64,000 nucleotides of DNA. Origin: Christiangramia echinicola DSM 19838. GTDB lineage: Bacteria > Bacteroidota > Bacteroidia > Flavobacteriales > Flavobacteriaceae. This document shows, piece after piece, positions 54,072 through 63,300 of the stretch. How positions within the stretch are numbered: the first letter of the stretch is position 1; the number at the start of each line of letters is the position of its first letter. Both the position numbers and the translations under genes were made by a program. The stretch covers positions 907,267 to 971,266 of the forward strand of contig NZ_AUHG01000010.1 of assembly GCF_000423065.1 (NCBI RefSeq). The letters are read 5' to 3'. The notes under the pieces were generated by a model, which was given only the letters and a program-made list of their open reading frames with translations, did no database searches and was not told the DNA's origin.

Positions 54072-56060
54072 TTAATCCAAAAGCGTCGGATCTACGAGAT
54101 TAGGAATAGTTACTTTCAACTGCGGATTCATATCCATGGCGCGCTTTGCGGCAAAAATTGCTTCCTTATTCCTGGCCCAGGATCTACGGGCAATTCCGTT
54201 GTTAACATCCCAGAATAGCATAGATTTCAAACGGTCTTCTGATGCTTTATCACCTTCAAGAATCATGCCGAAGCCGCCATTTACAACCTCTCCCCATCCA
54301 ACACCACCCCCATTATGGATGCTTACCCAGGTCGCTCCTCGAAAACTATCACCTATAACGTTCTGGATTGCCATATCTGCGGTAAAGCTTGAACCATCAT
54401 ATATATTAGAGGTTTCACGGTATGGTGAATCGGTTCCTGATACATCATGGTGATCACGACCTAAAATTACCTGGCCAATCTCCCCGCGGCCAATGGCATC
54501 ATTAAATGCCTTAGCAATTGCAGTTCTTCCTTCTGCATCTGCATAAAGAATTCTTGCCTTAGAACCCACAACCAGTTTATTTTCCCGAGCTCCTTTGATC
54601 CACTGAATATTATCCTGCATTTGCTGTTGGATTTCAGCTGGTGAGTTTTCTTTTAGTTTTTTCAGAACTTCAGTAGCGATCAAATCGGTTTTCTGAAGAT
54701 CTTCATCCTTACCAGATGCACAAACCCATCTGAAAGGTCCAAAACCGTAATCAAAACACATTGGTCCCATGATATCCTGAACATAGCTAGGGTATTTGAA
54801 GCTTTTCCCATTTTCACTCATTATATCTGCCCCGGCTCTGGAAGCTTCAAGTAAGAACGCATTTCCGTAGTCGAAGAAATAGGTTCCCTTCGCAGTGTGC
54901 TTATTTATGGCGGAAGCCTGTCTTCTCAAGCTATCCTGAACTTTGGCCTTAAAAAGTTCTGGCTCCCGGGCCATCATTTCATTTGCCTCTTCAAATCCCA
55001 GATCTACCGGATAATATCCCCCGGCCCATGGATTGTGAAGCGAAGTCTGGTCACTTCCCAGGTCTATATAAATATTGTTTTCTGCAAAATATTCCCAGAT
55101 CTCTACCACATTTCCCTGGTAAGCGATAGAAACCACTTCCTTATTTGTTTTTGCTTTTTTAACTCTTTCTGCAAGTTTTTCAACATCATCTATCACTTCA
55201 TCAACCCAACCTTGCTTATGCCTGGTTTGAGTCGCTTTAGGATTCACTTCCGCACAAATTGTAATACACCCGGCGATATTTCCTGCCTTTGGCTGTGCCC
55301 CGCTCATTCCGCCAAGACCCGAAGTCACAAATAATTTTCCGTCCAGGCCTTCTCCATTCTTAGAGATCTTTCTTCCGGCATTCAAAACGGTGATAGTAGT
55401 TCCATGTACAATTCCCTGCGGACCTATATACATATAACTCCCAGCTGTCATCTGTCCGTACTGGGTAACACCAAGAGCATTAAACTTCTCCCAGTCATCA
55501 GGTTTAGAATAATTCGGGATCATCATTCCGTTAGTGACCACAACTCTAGGCGCGTTTTCATGTGATGGAAATAATCCCATAGGATGACCAGAGTACATAA
55601 CTAAAGTCTGCTTATTATCCATTTGGGCGAGATACTGCATAGTTAAACGATACTGAGCCCAATTCTGAAATACGGCACCGTTCCCGCCATAGGTGATCAA
55701 TTCTTCAGGATGCTGTGCAACCTCGGGATCCAGGTTATTCTGAATCATTAACATGATGCCTTTTGCCTGAACACTTTTACCCGGATATTCATCTATAGGT
55801 CTGGCATAGAAATCATAGTCTGGCTTGAATCTGTACATGTAGATCCTGCCGTATTTTTCTAGCTCCTCCTTAAATTCAGGAACCAAAGTTTTATGATGTT
55901 TTTTGTCGAAATATCTTAAAGCATTTTCTAAAGCCAGTTTCTTTTCGTCCGCATCTAAAATATCTTTTCGCCTGGGAGCGTGATTCAGAGATTCATCATA
56001 AGATTTAGCTGCCGGTAATTCATCCGGTATTCCTTCAAGTATCAGATCCTTAAAATTCAT
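54072..56060 (-). CDS. hutU: Urocanate hydratase
   Basis: HutU converts urocanate to imidazolone propionate in histidine degradation, using tightly bound NAD+. The 662-aa protein is longer than the 550-aa E. coli type, as in other Bacteroidota. Recognisable segments are VMYSGHPMGLFPSHENAPRV, TSGLGGMSGAQPKAGNIAG with its Cys, DQTSLHNPWAGGYYPVDLGF and GPMCFDYGFGPFRWVCASG near the active-site Cys. No hutH, hutI or hutG is within the window. It is preceded by DUF5522 and followed by DUF4136 on the same strand. Confidence 0.96.
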   Translation of the reverse strand: MNFKDLILEGIPDELPAAKSYDESLNHAPRRKDILDADEKKLALENALRYFDKKHHKTLVPEFKEELEKYGRIYMYRFKPDYDFYARPIDEYPGKSVQAKGIMLMIQNNLDPEVAQHPEELITYGGNGAVFQNWAQYRLTMQYLAQMDNKQTLVMYSGHPMGLFPSHENAPRVVVTNGMMIPNYSKPDDWEKFNALGVTQYGQMTAGSYMYIGPQGIVHGTTITVLNAGRKISKNGEGLDGKLFVTSGLGGMSGAQPKAGNIAGCITICAEVNPKATQTRHKQGWVDEVIDDVEKLAERVKKAKTNKEVVSIAYQGNVVEIWEYFAENNIYIDLGSDQTSLHNPWAGGYYPVDLGFEEANEMMAREPELFKAKVQDSLRRQASAINKHTAKGTYFFDYGNAFLLEASRAGADIMSENGKSFKYPSYVQDIMGPMCFDYGFGPFRWVCASGKDEDLQKTDLIATEVLKKLKENSPAEIQQQMQDNIQWIKGARENKLVVGSKARILYADAEGRTAIAKAFNDAIGRGEIGQVILGRDHHDVSGTDSPYRETSNIYDGSSFTADMAIQNVIGDSFRGATWVSIHNGGGVGWGEVVNGGFGMILEGDKASEDRLKSMLFWDVNNGIARRSWARNKEAIFAAKRAMDMNPQLKVTIPNLVDPTLLD

Positions 56061-56066
56061 TCTATA

Positions 56067-56237
56067 TTATTCTTGAGAATTAGTTTTCTTATTATATCCG
56101 TATGGGCAATGCCTGCAACCACTTTCACAGCAATAACCTCTTTTAAGATGATATTGTTCAGTAAAACAGCGGTAGCCTTCAGGAGTAAGGTAATAATCTC
56201 CATCTTCTAACCGGATCCTTTTTTTCTGAAAATTCAT
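56067..56237 (-). CDS. DUF5522 cysteine-rich small protein
   Basis: A 56-aa protein with the DUF5522 pattern: DYYLTPEGYRCFTEQYHLKRGYCC followed by ESGCRHCPYGY. Four or five cysteines (Cys-Cys, CxxxC, CxxC spacing) look like a metal site. The family occurs next to diverse genes in Bacteroidota and no function is known. The ATG at 56237 is preferred over a TTG 15 nt upstream. The hutU ATG follows 6 nt after the stop. Confidence 0.8.
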   Translation of the reverse strand: MNFQKKRIRLEDGDYYLTPEGYRCFTEQYHLKRGYCCESGCRHCPYGYNKKTNSQE

Positions 56238-56269
56238 GAGGCTAAAATACAATTTCTTATCTTGAAAGC

Positions 56270-56596
56270 ATGATTTTGATCGTCAACAAAAGGCTACTTT
56301 CAGGCAGGTTCAAGGGTATAAGCTTATGGCCTTTTGTGATCCTGGAAAGTGATCAGCTTAAGAAAAACGAATTTTTTCTGAATCATGAAAAGATACATTT
56401 AAGACAGCAGTTAGAATTGCTGGTGCTTTTTTTCTATGTCTGGTACGCGATAGAATTCTTTATACGATATCTGGTTTGTCGCGATGGAATGCTGGCTTAT
56501 AGAAATATAAGTTTTGAAAGAGAAGCCTACCGGCGAGAAAATGATGTTGGATACCTCAAAAAAAGACCTTTCTGGGCTTTTCTGAAATTCATGTAA
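56270..56596 (+). CDS. Small membrane-associated HExxH protein
   Basis: A 108-aa protein with a hydrophobic C-terminal half (ELLVLFFYVWYAIEFFIRYLV) that follows a canonical zinc-peptidase motif HEKIH. Downstream a Glu in SFEREAYRRE lies at the distance expected for the third ligand of gluzincins. Together the HExxH-helix-FExEA arrangement resembles a minimal M48/M56-type domain but the chain is only 108 aa. The function is unknown. It is divergent from DUF5522, with only 32 bp between the two starts. Confidence 0.65.
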   Translation: MILIVNKRLLSGRFKGISLWPFVILESDQLKKNEFFLNHEKIHLRQQLELLVLFFYVWYAIEFFIRYLVCRDGMLAYRNISFEREAYRRENDVGYLKKRPFWAFLKFM

Positions 56597-56601
56597 TTTT
56601 C

Positions 56602-56658
56602 CGTCAAGCTGAACTTGATTCAGCTTCTATTAGATCCTGAATCAAGTTCAGGATGACG
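56602..56658. repeat. Palindromic intergenic repeat, copy 1
   Basis: CGTCAAGCTGAA at 56602-56613 and TTCAGGATGACG at 56647-56658 form an imperfect outer inverted repeat (10 of 12), and each half holds its own hairpin, AGCTGAA/TTCAGCT and TCCTGAA/TTCAGGA. The element lies just after the stop of the HExxH gene. A longer relative is at 58459. Confidence 0.7.
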
Positions 56659-56708
56659 ATTTCTTCATGATGTTATTCATTCTGAAATTCAATAGGTATT
56701 TTTGCAGA

Positions 56709-57638
56709 ATGCATGACTTTTTTGATAATGCTATTTCTCAAAATATGCCGAATCAATTCGTGAAGGAATTCGATAAGGGTATTCAGCTTTATATTAAAAG
56801 AGAAGACCTGCTGCATCCTGAAGTTTCGGGCAACAAATTCCGGAAGCTGAAATATAATTTACTCGAAGCCAAAAAGGGCAATTTTCAAAGCTTACTAACT
56901 TTCGGCGGAGCACATTCCAATCATATTGCCGCATCTGCAGCTGCTGGGAAACTTTTCGATTTTGAAACCATAGGAATAATTCGTGGTGAAGAGCTGGAAA
57001 ATTCCAGGCAGAAATGGAGCCCCACGTTGAAATATGCCGAATCCTGCGGAATGCAATTCAAATTTATTAGTCGGGAAGAATACCGCGAAAAAGAATCTCC
57101 GGAATTTATAGAAAAACTGAGAAACTACTTTGATGATTTCTATCTGGTTCCGGAAGGTGGAACCAACGAGTTTGCGATCAAAGGATGTACAGAAATACTT
57201 TCTGAAGAGGATAAAGATTTTAATTTCATTTGTTCTTCAGTAGGAACCGGCGGAACTTTAGCCGGATTGATCAATGCTGCTAAAGACTCTCAAAAGGTGC
57301 TGGGTTATTCAGCATTGAATTCAGATTACCTTAAAGATGAGATTTCTAATATGGTTGAAACTTCAAATTGGGAACTTATGCTAAACTATCATTTTGGAGG
57401 TTATGCAAAAGTCGATGAACAGTTGATCAACTTTATAAACGATTTCAGTAAAAATTATAAAATCAATCTTGATCCAGTCTATACTGGAAAATTACTTTTT
57501 GGTATTTTTGACCTCATAAAACAGGGCTATTTTCCTGCGAATTCTAAAATACTTGCAATTCATACCGGTGGATTGCAGGGAATTGAAGGGATGAACCGGT
57601 TTTTGAAGAAAAAAAAGCTGCCTCAAATTGAATATTAA
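56709..57638 (+). CDS. PLP-dependent deaminase family (ACC deaminase/D-cysteine desulfhydrase)
   Basis: A fold-type II PLP enzyme of about 309 aa: SGNKFRKLKYN has the PLP lysine, LTFGGAHSNHIAASAAAG the Ser/Asn phosphate loop, and VGTGGTLAGLINAA the glycine loop. The family covers ACC deaminase and D-cysteine desulfhydrase, which cannot be separated by eye. The frame runs back to ATG 56667, but a TATTTTTG box at 56697-56704 would then lie inside the gene; the ATG at 56709 leaves the usual 25-30 residues before YIKREDL. The stop is one base from the next gene's ATG. Confidence 0.88.
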   Translation: MHDFFDNAISQNMPNQFVKEFDKGIQLYIKREDLLHPEVSGNKFRKLKYNLLEAKKGNFQSLLTFGGAHSNHIAASAAAGKLFDFETIGIIRGEELENSRQKWSPTLKYAESCGMQFKFISREEYREKESPEFIEKLRNYFDDFYLVPEGGTNEFAIKGCTEILSEEDKDFNFICSSVGTGGTLAGLINAAKDSQKVLGYSALNSDYLKDEISNMVETSNWELMLNYHFGGYAKVDEQLINFINDFSKNYKINLDPVYTGKLLFGIFDLIKQGYFPANSKILAIHTGGLQGIEGMNRFLKKKKLPQIEY

Positions 57639-57639
57639 T

Positions 57640-58452
57640 ATGAAAATTACCCGCATTTTATCGCTTTTTGTGATCATTGTTTTTGCTGCTTCCTGCGGAA
57701 GTAAAAAGAAAGTGGTTACCACTAAAAAAGAAGAGGTTAAAATAGATAATAGAGGAGAAGAGAACCGTGATTCTCCTGCCGAAGTAGTAGATGATGTGAA
57801 AGAGGAGCTGCCACGTAATACCTATCATTATCGTATTGAGGATTATATCAGGGATTATGCACCTATAGCTCAGGAAGAAATGAGACTTTATAAAATTCCT
57901 GCAAGTATCACGCTGGCGCAGGGAATTCTGGAATCTGGAGCTGGAAATGGAGATCTTACTAGAAGAGCAAATAATCATTTCGGTATTAAGTGCCATGACT
58001 GGAATGGAGAAAAGGTCTATCACGATGATGATCGTCGTGGTGAATGTTTCAGGAAATATAAACATGCCAAATATTCTTACCGTGACCATTCTTTATTTCT
58101 TTCAGGAAGAGGCAGGTATTCAGAATTATTCGATCTGGATATATATGATTATGAAGGCTGGGCAAAAGGTTTGAGAAAAGCCGGTTATGCTACAGATCGC
58201 AGGTATCCTGATAAATTAATTGATCTTATAGAAAGATATGAGTTATATAAATTTGATGATGGAGTAAGCAGGCGACAAGCTCCAAGATATACTGCGCAAC
58301 CTAAACGAGGATCTGATACTCATAAAGTGCAAAAGGGTGATACCTTATATTCCATTTCAAAAAAGTATAATACCTCGGTAGAAGAGATTAAGGAAATTAA
58401 TGGGCTAAGAAGTAATAATATTTCAATAGGTCAAATATTAAGTATAAAGTAA
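57640..58452 (+). CDS. Glucosaminidase lipoprotein with C-terminal LysM domain
   Basis: A 270-aa cell-wall hydrolase of the N-acetylmuramoyl/glucosaminidase (GH73) family. The lipobox VFAASC sets the mature start near residue 19. The GH73 domain (about 75-205) has ASITLAQGILESGAGNGDLT with the catalytic Glu, and NNHFGIKCHDWNGE. The LysM module at 222-270 (HKVQKGDTLYSISKKYNTSVEEIKE) binds peptidoglycan. The ATG at 57640 is preferred over a TTG at 57628. It is translated directly after the deaminase gene. Confidence 0.93.
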   Translation: MKITRILSLFVIIVFAASCGSKKKVVTTKKEEVKIDNRGEENRDSPAEVVDDVKEELPRNTYHYRIEDYIRDYAPIAQEEMRLYKIPASITLAQGILESGAGNGDLTRRANNHFGIKCHDWNGEKVYHDDDRRGECFRKYKHAKYSYRDHSLFLSGRGRYSELFDLDIYDYEGWAKGLRKAGYATDRRYPDKLIDLIERYELYKFDDGVSRRQAPRYTAQPKRGSDTHKVQKGDTLYSISKKYNTSVEEIKEINGLRSNNISIGQILSIK

Positions 58453-58458
58453 AGAAAA

Positions 58459-58529
58459 CGTCATTCTGAATTTAATTCAGAATCTAATTTGTTTGAATCT
58501 GGAGACCCTGAAACAAGTTCAGGGTGACG
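58459..58529. repeat. Palindromic intergenic repeat, copy 2
   Basis: CGTCATTCTGAA (58459-58470) and TTCAGGGTGACG (58518-58529) mirror each other at 10 of 12 positions. Between them the left half has its own hairpin, ATTCTGAATT/AATTCAGAAT, and the right half CCCTGAA/TTCAGGG. It is the longer relative of the element at 56602 and sits 6 nt after the glucosaminidase stop. Confidence 0.75.
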
Positions 58530-58551
58530 GTTAAAAAATAAAAGGTCATTT

Positions 58552-59841
58552 ATGATTTATAAAAGAAGTAGTCAGTTATTCGCAGAAGCGCAAAAAGTAA
58601 TTCCTGGTGGAGTTAATTCTCCGGTAAGAGCTTTTAAGGCAGTTGGCGGAGAGCCAATTTTTGTTGAAAGAGCTGAAGGTGCATATTTATACGATGAGGA
58701 TGGAAATAAACTGATCGATTATATTAATTCATGGGGTCCGCTTATTCTGGGTCATGCTCACAAACCTGTACTGGATGCGGTGATAGAAAAAGCTAAAAAA
58801 GGAACCTCATTTGGAACGCCTACAGAGATCGAAACTAAGATCGCAGAGCTTGCGGTAAAAATGGTTCCGAATATCGATAAAATTAGAATGGTAAATTCGG
58901 GTACAGAAGCCTGTATGAGTGCGGTTCGCCTTGCGCGTGGATTTACCGGAAAAGAAAAGATCATCAAATTTGCCGGTTGTTATCACGGGCATAGTGATTC
59001 TTTCCTTATCCAGGCGGGAAGTGGAGCCGTGACTTTTGGAACTCCGAATAGTCCCGGCGTGACCCAGGGAACGGCAAAAGATACTTTGCTTGCTAAATTC
59101 AATGATCTTGAAAATGTTAAGGAACTTGTTGCAGCGAATAAAGAGGAGATCGCCTGTATCATACTGGAACCTGTTGCCGGAAATATGGGTTGTATCCCGC
59201 CAGGTGAAGGTTTTCTGGAAGGCTTGAGAGAGATATGTGATGAGAACGGAATTTTGCTTGTTTTTGATGAGGTAATGACGGGATTCAGACTTGCTCCCGG
59301 AGGTGTTCAGGAAAGAGCAGGAGTGAAGGCTGATATTGTTTGTTTCGGAAAAGTGATTGGCGGAGGTTTACCTGTTGGTGCTTTTGCTGCACGTAATGAA
59401 ATCATGGATTACCTGGCACCGGTTGGCCCTGTTTACCAGGCCGGGACTCTTAGTGGAAACCCGCTGGCGATGGCCGCAGGATTAGCCATGCTCACCGAAT
59501 TGGATAATAAAAGAGAGATCTTTGAAAGCCTGGAGAAAAAGACCGAATATCTTCATAAAGGAATGGAGAAAGTCCTGACTGCGAATAATGTTGATTTTAC
59601 AATTAACAGGCTTGGTTCTATGATCTCGGTTCATTTTGGTAAAGATCCGGTGACCGATTTTGATTCGGCGGCTAAATCTGCAAATCTTGGTCTATTCAAT
59701 AAATTCTTCCACGGAATGCTGGAAAACGGAATTTATATCGCACCAAGTGCTTATGAAACCTGGTTTATTAGTGAAGCGCTGTCTTATGAAGATCTTGATA
59801 AAACCATTGAGGCTGTAGATAAGGTGACCAGGGAATTTTAA
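58552..59841 (+). CDS. hemL: Glutamate-1-semialdehyde 2,1-aminomutase
   Basis: HemL makes 5-aminolevulinate from glutamate-1-semialdehyde in the C5 heme pathway, using PLP. At 429 aa it is the standard size. The start [22 protein letters not shown] is characteristic, as are the substrate-site [34 protein letters not shown] and the PLP lysine in [16 protein letters not shown]. Other hem genes lie elsewhere, but heme supply fits the oxidase cluster at 6 kb. It has its own terminator. Confidence 0.97.
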   Translation: MIYKRSSQLFAEAQKVIPGGVNSPVRAFKAVGGEPIFVERAEGAYLYDEDGNKLIDYINSWGPLILGHAHKPVLDAVIEKAKKGTSFGTPTEIETKIAELAVKMVPNIDKIRMVNSGTEACMSAVRLARGFTGKEKIIKFAGCYHGHSDSFLIQAGSGAVTFGTPNSPGVTQGTAKDTLLAKFNDLENVKELVAANKEEIACIILEPVAGNMGCIPPGEGFLEGLREICDENGILLVFDEVMTGFRLAPGGVQERAGVKADIVCFGKVIGGGLPVGAFAARNEIMDYLAPVGPVYQAGTLSGNPLAMAAGLAMLTELDNKREIFESLEKKTEYLHKGMEKVLTANNVDFTINRLGSMISVHFGKDPVTDFDSAAKSANLGLFNKFFHGMLENGIYIAPSAYETWFISEALSYEDLDKTIEAVDKVTREF

Positions 59842-59866
59842 ATTACCTGGAAAATAAATTATAGAG

Positions 59867-59897
59867 ATCCGGGAAGCGAAAGTTTTCCGGATTTTTT
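59867..59897 (+). terminator. Intrinsic terminator after hemL
   Basis: ATCCGGGAA (59867-59875) pairs with TTTTCCGGAT (59882-59891) with one G-U pair, followed by a T6 tract. Confidence 0.82.
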
Positions 59898-60144
59898 ATG
59901 CCTTCTTTGATCAATTATCCTTCTATTATTTTGCTTATAAGGGCGTTGCAAGAATTTCTGCCTTCTCTTCACTTTAAACAATGCTGTTTTTTATCGATAA
60001 ATTTAACCTTTTGTCGAATAAAGATTCGAAATGTTAAAATTATATTCTTCTTAAAGAATTGTTAAAGAGTGAGTTATGTAATATTGGTGAAAAAAAGGGG
60101 TAAAACCCCCTAATTGTCAGTGCCTTATAATATTTTGGTTTGGC

Positions 60145-60152
60145 TATATTTG
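60145..60152 (+). promoter_or_regulatory. Possible -7 element for the giant surface protein
   Basis: TATATTTG fits TAnnTTTG, but there is no TTG about 19 nt upstream; the TTTTG/TTTG triplets at 60133-60142 are too close. Low confidence. Confidence 0.3.
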
Positions 60153-60320
60153 TTGCTTTTAAGATAAAATTAAGAATTTTTAATATTTAAGAGGTTACAA
60201 TTTTTTGTCAGGCTTGCCATTAAAATAGAAATCCAAAAATATTAATACCTCGATAGAGGTATTGTTAATTATTTAACAAACTCCGAAAATTATATCGAAT
60301 ACTAACCTAAATGCGTTTTA

Positions 60321-63300
60321 ATGAAACAAAACTACTTTTTTAAATTTCTGATTTTCCTGTTGGCCATATTTGGCTCATGGCAAGGGAATGCACAAACCAC
60401 TTTTAATTATACTGGTTCAGTTCAAACTTACACAGTTCCTGAGGGAGCTACTTCTATTAAAATAGAGGCAACTGGAGCACAAGGAGGAAACAGTGGGGGA
60501 CTTGGAGCTGATATTACCGGAGAATTTCTAGTCACTCCTGGAGAAATTTTAAAAATCGTCGTTGGAAGCCAGGGTACTACTGCACCTAATAACAATGGCG
60601 GCGGTGGCGGTGGAACGTTTTTATGGAAAAATATAGGAAATGAATTGTTAATAGCTGCAGGAGGTGGTGGTGGACGTTCTGGAAATGGTGGGGGGCCAGG
60701 AGGAATTGGTTCTTCTACAAATTCGACTACGAATAGTAGCCTTGGGTCAGGAAATGCAGCTGGTGGAACTGGCGGTAACGGTGGTCAAGGAGGTACAAGT
60801 GGAAACATTGCAGGTTATCCTGGAAATGGTGGAGCTGGTGCTGGTTGGCTTTCAGATGGCTCTAATGGAACAGGTACTAATAACTCGACAGGCGGAATAA
60901 CACCGTTAGGGGGTGCCGATGGCGGAGTAGGATACAACCAATGTTTTGGTGGGAATGTTTTTGGTGGCTATGGCGGCGGCGGCGGTGCTTCTGGTTGTTC
61001 AGGAGCTAGCGGCGGCGGCGGCGGATATAATGGCGGCGGCGGCGGAAATGGCTGGTACGGATCCGGTTGGGGAAGCGGTGGAGGTGGCGGTTCTTACAAC
61101 TCTGGGATTAACCAAGTAAATACAGGTGATATAAATTCTGGTAATGGTAAGGTAATAATTACTGTACTTTGTGATGATTTAAATATAACAGTAACTCCTA
61201 GCACGAATGTTTGTCCAGGTACAATGGTTACAATTACTGGAACTTCAACCAATGGGGGGAATATTACTTGGGATAATGGAATCATCAACGGGGAACCTTT
61301 TGAGGTAACTGCTGGTATGACATTTACTTCCACAAGTACTAACTCAGGTGATTGTAGTGCTATAGTAGATATTACAACAGATGATAATGAGAATCCTAAA
61401 GCAATAGCTCAGAATATTGTAATAGAGCTTGATGGAACTGGAACGGCAAGCATTAATGCTGAATTGATAAATAATGGATCTTCCGATAACTGTACAGCAG
61501 AAGGAGATTTGACCTTAAGTTTGGATAATCAAGTTTTTGGTTGTGTTAATGTAGGTGATAAAGGAGAGACCATAAATGATTTTTCTTTGAATTTTGACGG
61601 GAATGATTTTGTCTCTATTCCTGATGATCCCTCTTTAAGGTTAACCGGGGATATGGCTATGGAAGCCTGGTTTAAGGTGGACGGCTTTAATGCAGACTGG
61701 GTGAGGATCGTAGGAAAAGGGTCTGGGTCTTCTGGGGGAAGCCTGAGTGATCCAAGAAATTACGGGCTGTGGTATCATCCAGATGGCACCTGGTTATTCC
61801 AGCAGTATGGGAATGGGGTGCAAGTGAGTTTCAATCAAAATATCAATATAGGTGAGTGGTATCACGTAGCAGCAGTTAAGACTGGAAATATCGGGAAATT
61901 ATATATCAATGGTGAACTTGTTGCCACCAATACCGGTGGCACTAATCCAGTAACCAGTGCCGATCCTTTAACTATAGGATACGCCGGTTTCCATACCTAT
62001 CACATTGGGCAGATAGATGAAGTGAGACTTTGGAACAAAGCCCGTACCGAGGATGAAATCCTTGATAACTATAATAGAACTTTAGATGCGACAACTGATG
62101 GTCTTTTAGCCTATTACAATATGGAAGAAGCTGAAGGGATTAATTTAAATGATCTTACCGGAAATGGCCATAATGGTAGTTTGCAGGAATTTTCTCAACC
62201 TAATGTCTGGACCACATCTTCAGAAAACCTGGGTGCAGAAAACATAGTTACCTTAACCGTTCGCGATGAAAATGGAAATGAATCTGCTGCAAAAGCGAGT
62301 GTAACCGTTCTTGATAATTCACCTCCTATGGTCGAAACAAAAGATATTACTGTAGAACTTGATGAAACTGGAAAGGTATCTATCACTCCAGATATGGTTA
62401 CTGAAAGTTCTTCAGATAACTGCGGAATTGAAAGTTCTACCCTCGATATTACAGATTTCACCCTTGATGAAGTGGGCGAAAATACTGTGACCTTAACAGT
62501 AACTGATGTAAACGCTAATGAGACTAAGATTACCGCTAAAGTAACAGTAAAAGATGTAACACCTCCTTCAGGTTATTCAGTTAACATAGATCAAACAGAG
62601 ATCGACGATACCAATCAAACCACATTGAGTTTTACTTTTACAGGTGCAGAGATCGGAACTACCTACGATTATACAATTTCTAGTAGTGATGGACTTGATG
62701 TAGTTAGAGGTACGGGAACTGTGACTACGGCCACTGATCAAATTACTGATATCGATGTTAGCAGTCTTGAGGATGGAACCCTAACATTGTCGGTAACCTT
62801 AACCGATTCGAGCGATAATACTGGAAAAGTTGAGACCAGTACAGTTTTGAAAGCTACAAATGCTCCTCCAATGGCGGTTTGCCAGAGCTTTATTGTTGAA
62901 CTTGGAGAGGATGCAACAGCTACTATCACGCCTGAAGATGTGGATGGTGGGTCGAGTGATGATAAGCCAGGATTCGTATTATCCATTGATAAGAATGCCT
63001 TTGATTGTTCCAATATTGGAGATAACGAGGTAAAATTAACGGTAACCGACAGTGATGGTGTTTCAACTACCTGTATTGCAACGGTTAGCGTGAAGGATTT
63101 AACTCCTCCTGTACTTACTGCGCCAGTTCAAACTGCTTTTGATACGGAAGAAGATGCCTGTGGGGCTTTTGCGTCATTCACCATTACTTCATCTGATAAT
63201 TGTTCTGAAAATGCTAATATCGCATATAACGGAAATGCGAATGGAGGTCTTGCAGGATGGAACATTAATCTTAACGGAGGAAATGGCTGGATAACAAGTG

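Larger units (their letters stand above)
59842..60320. other. Long AT-rich gap before the giant surface protein
   Basis: After the hemL terminator (59867-59897) the gap of about 420 bp holds no ORF of note. It contains a TATATTTG box at 60145-60152 without a clear -33 element, and two small hairpins: AATACCTC/GAGGTATT (60244-60263) and GTTAA/TTAAC (60264-60277). If the box at 60145 is used, the leader is about 165 nt long. Confidence 0.5.

Noticed and set aside
60664..60900. Gly/Val-rich ORF inside the surface protein
   Set aside because: Out-of-frame shadow of the glycine-rich domain; the real frame from 60321 is open through the whole region.
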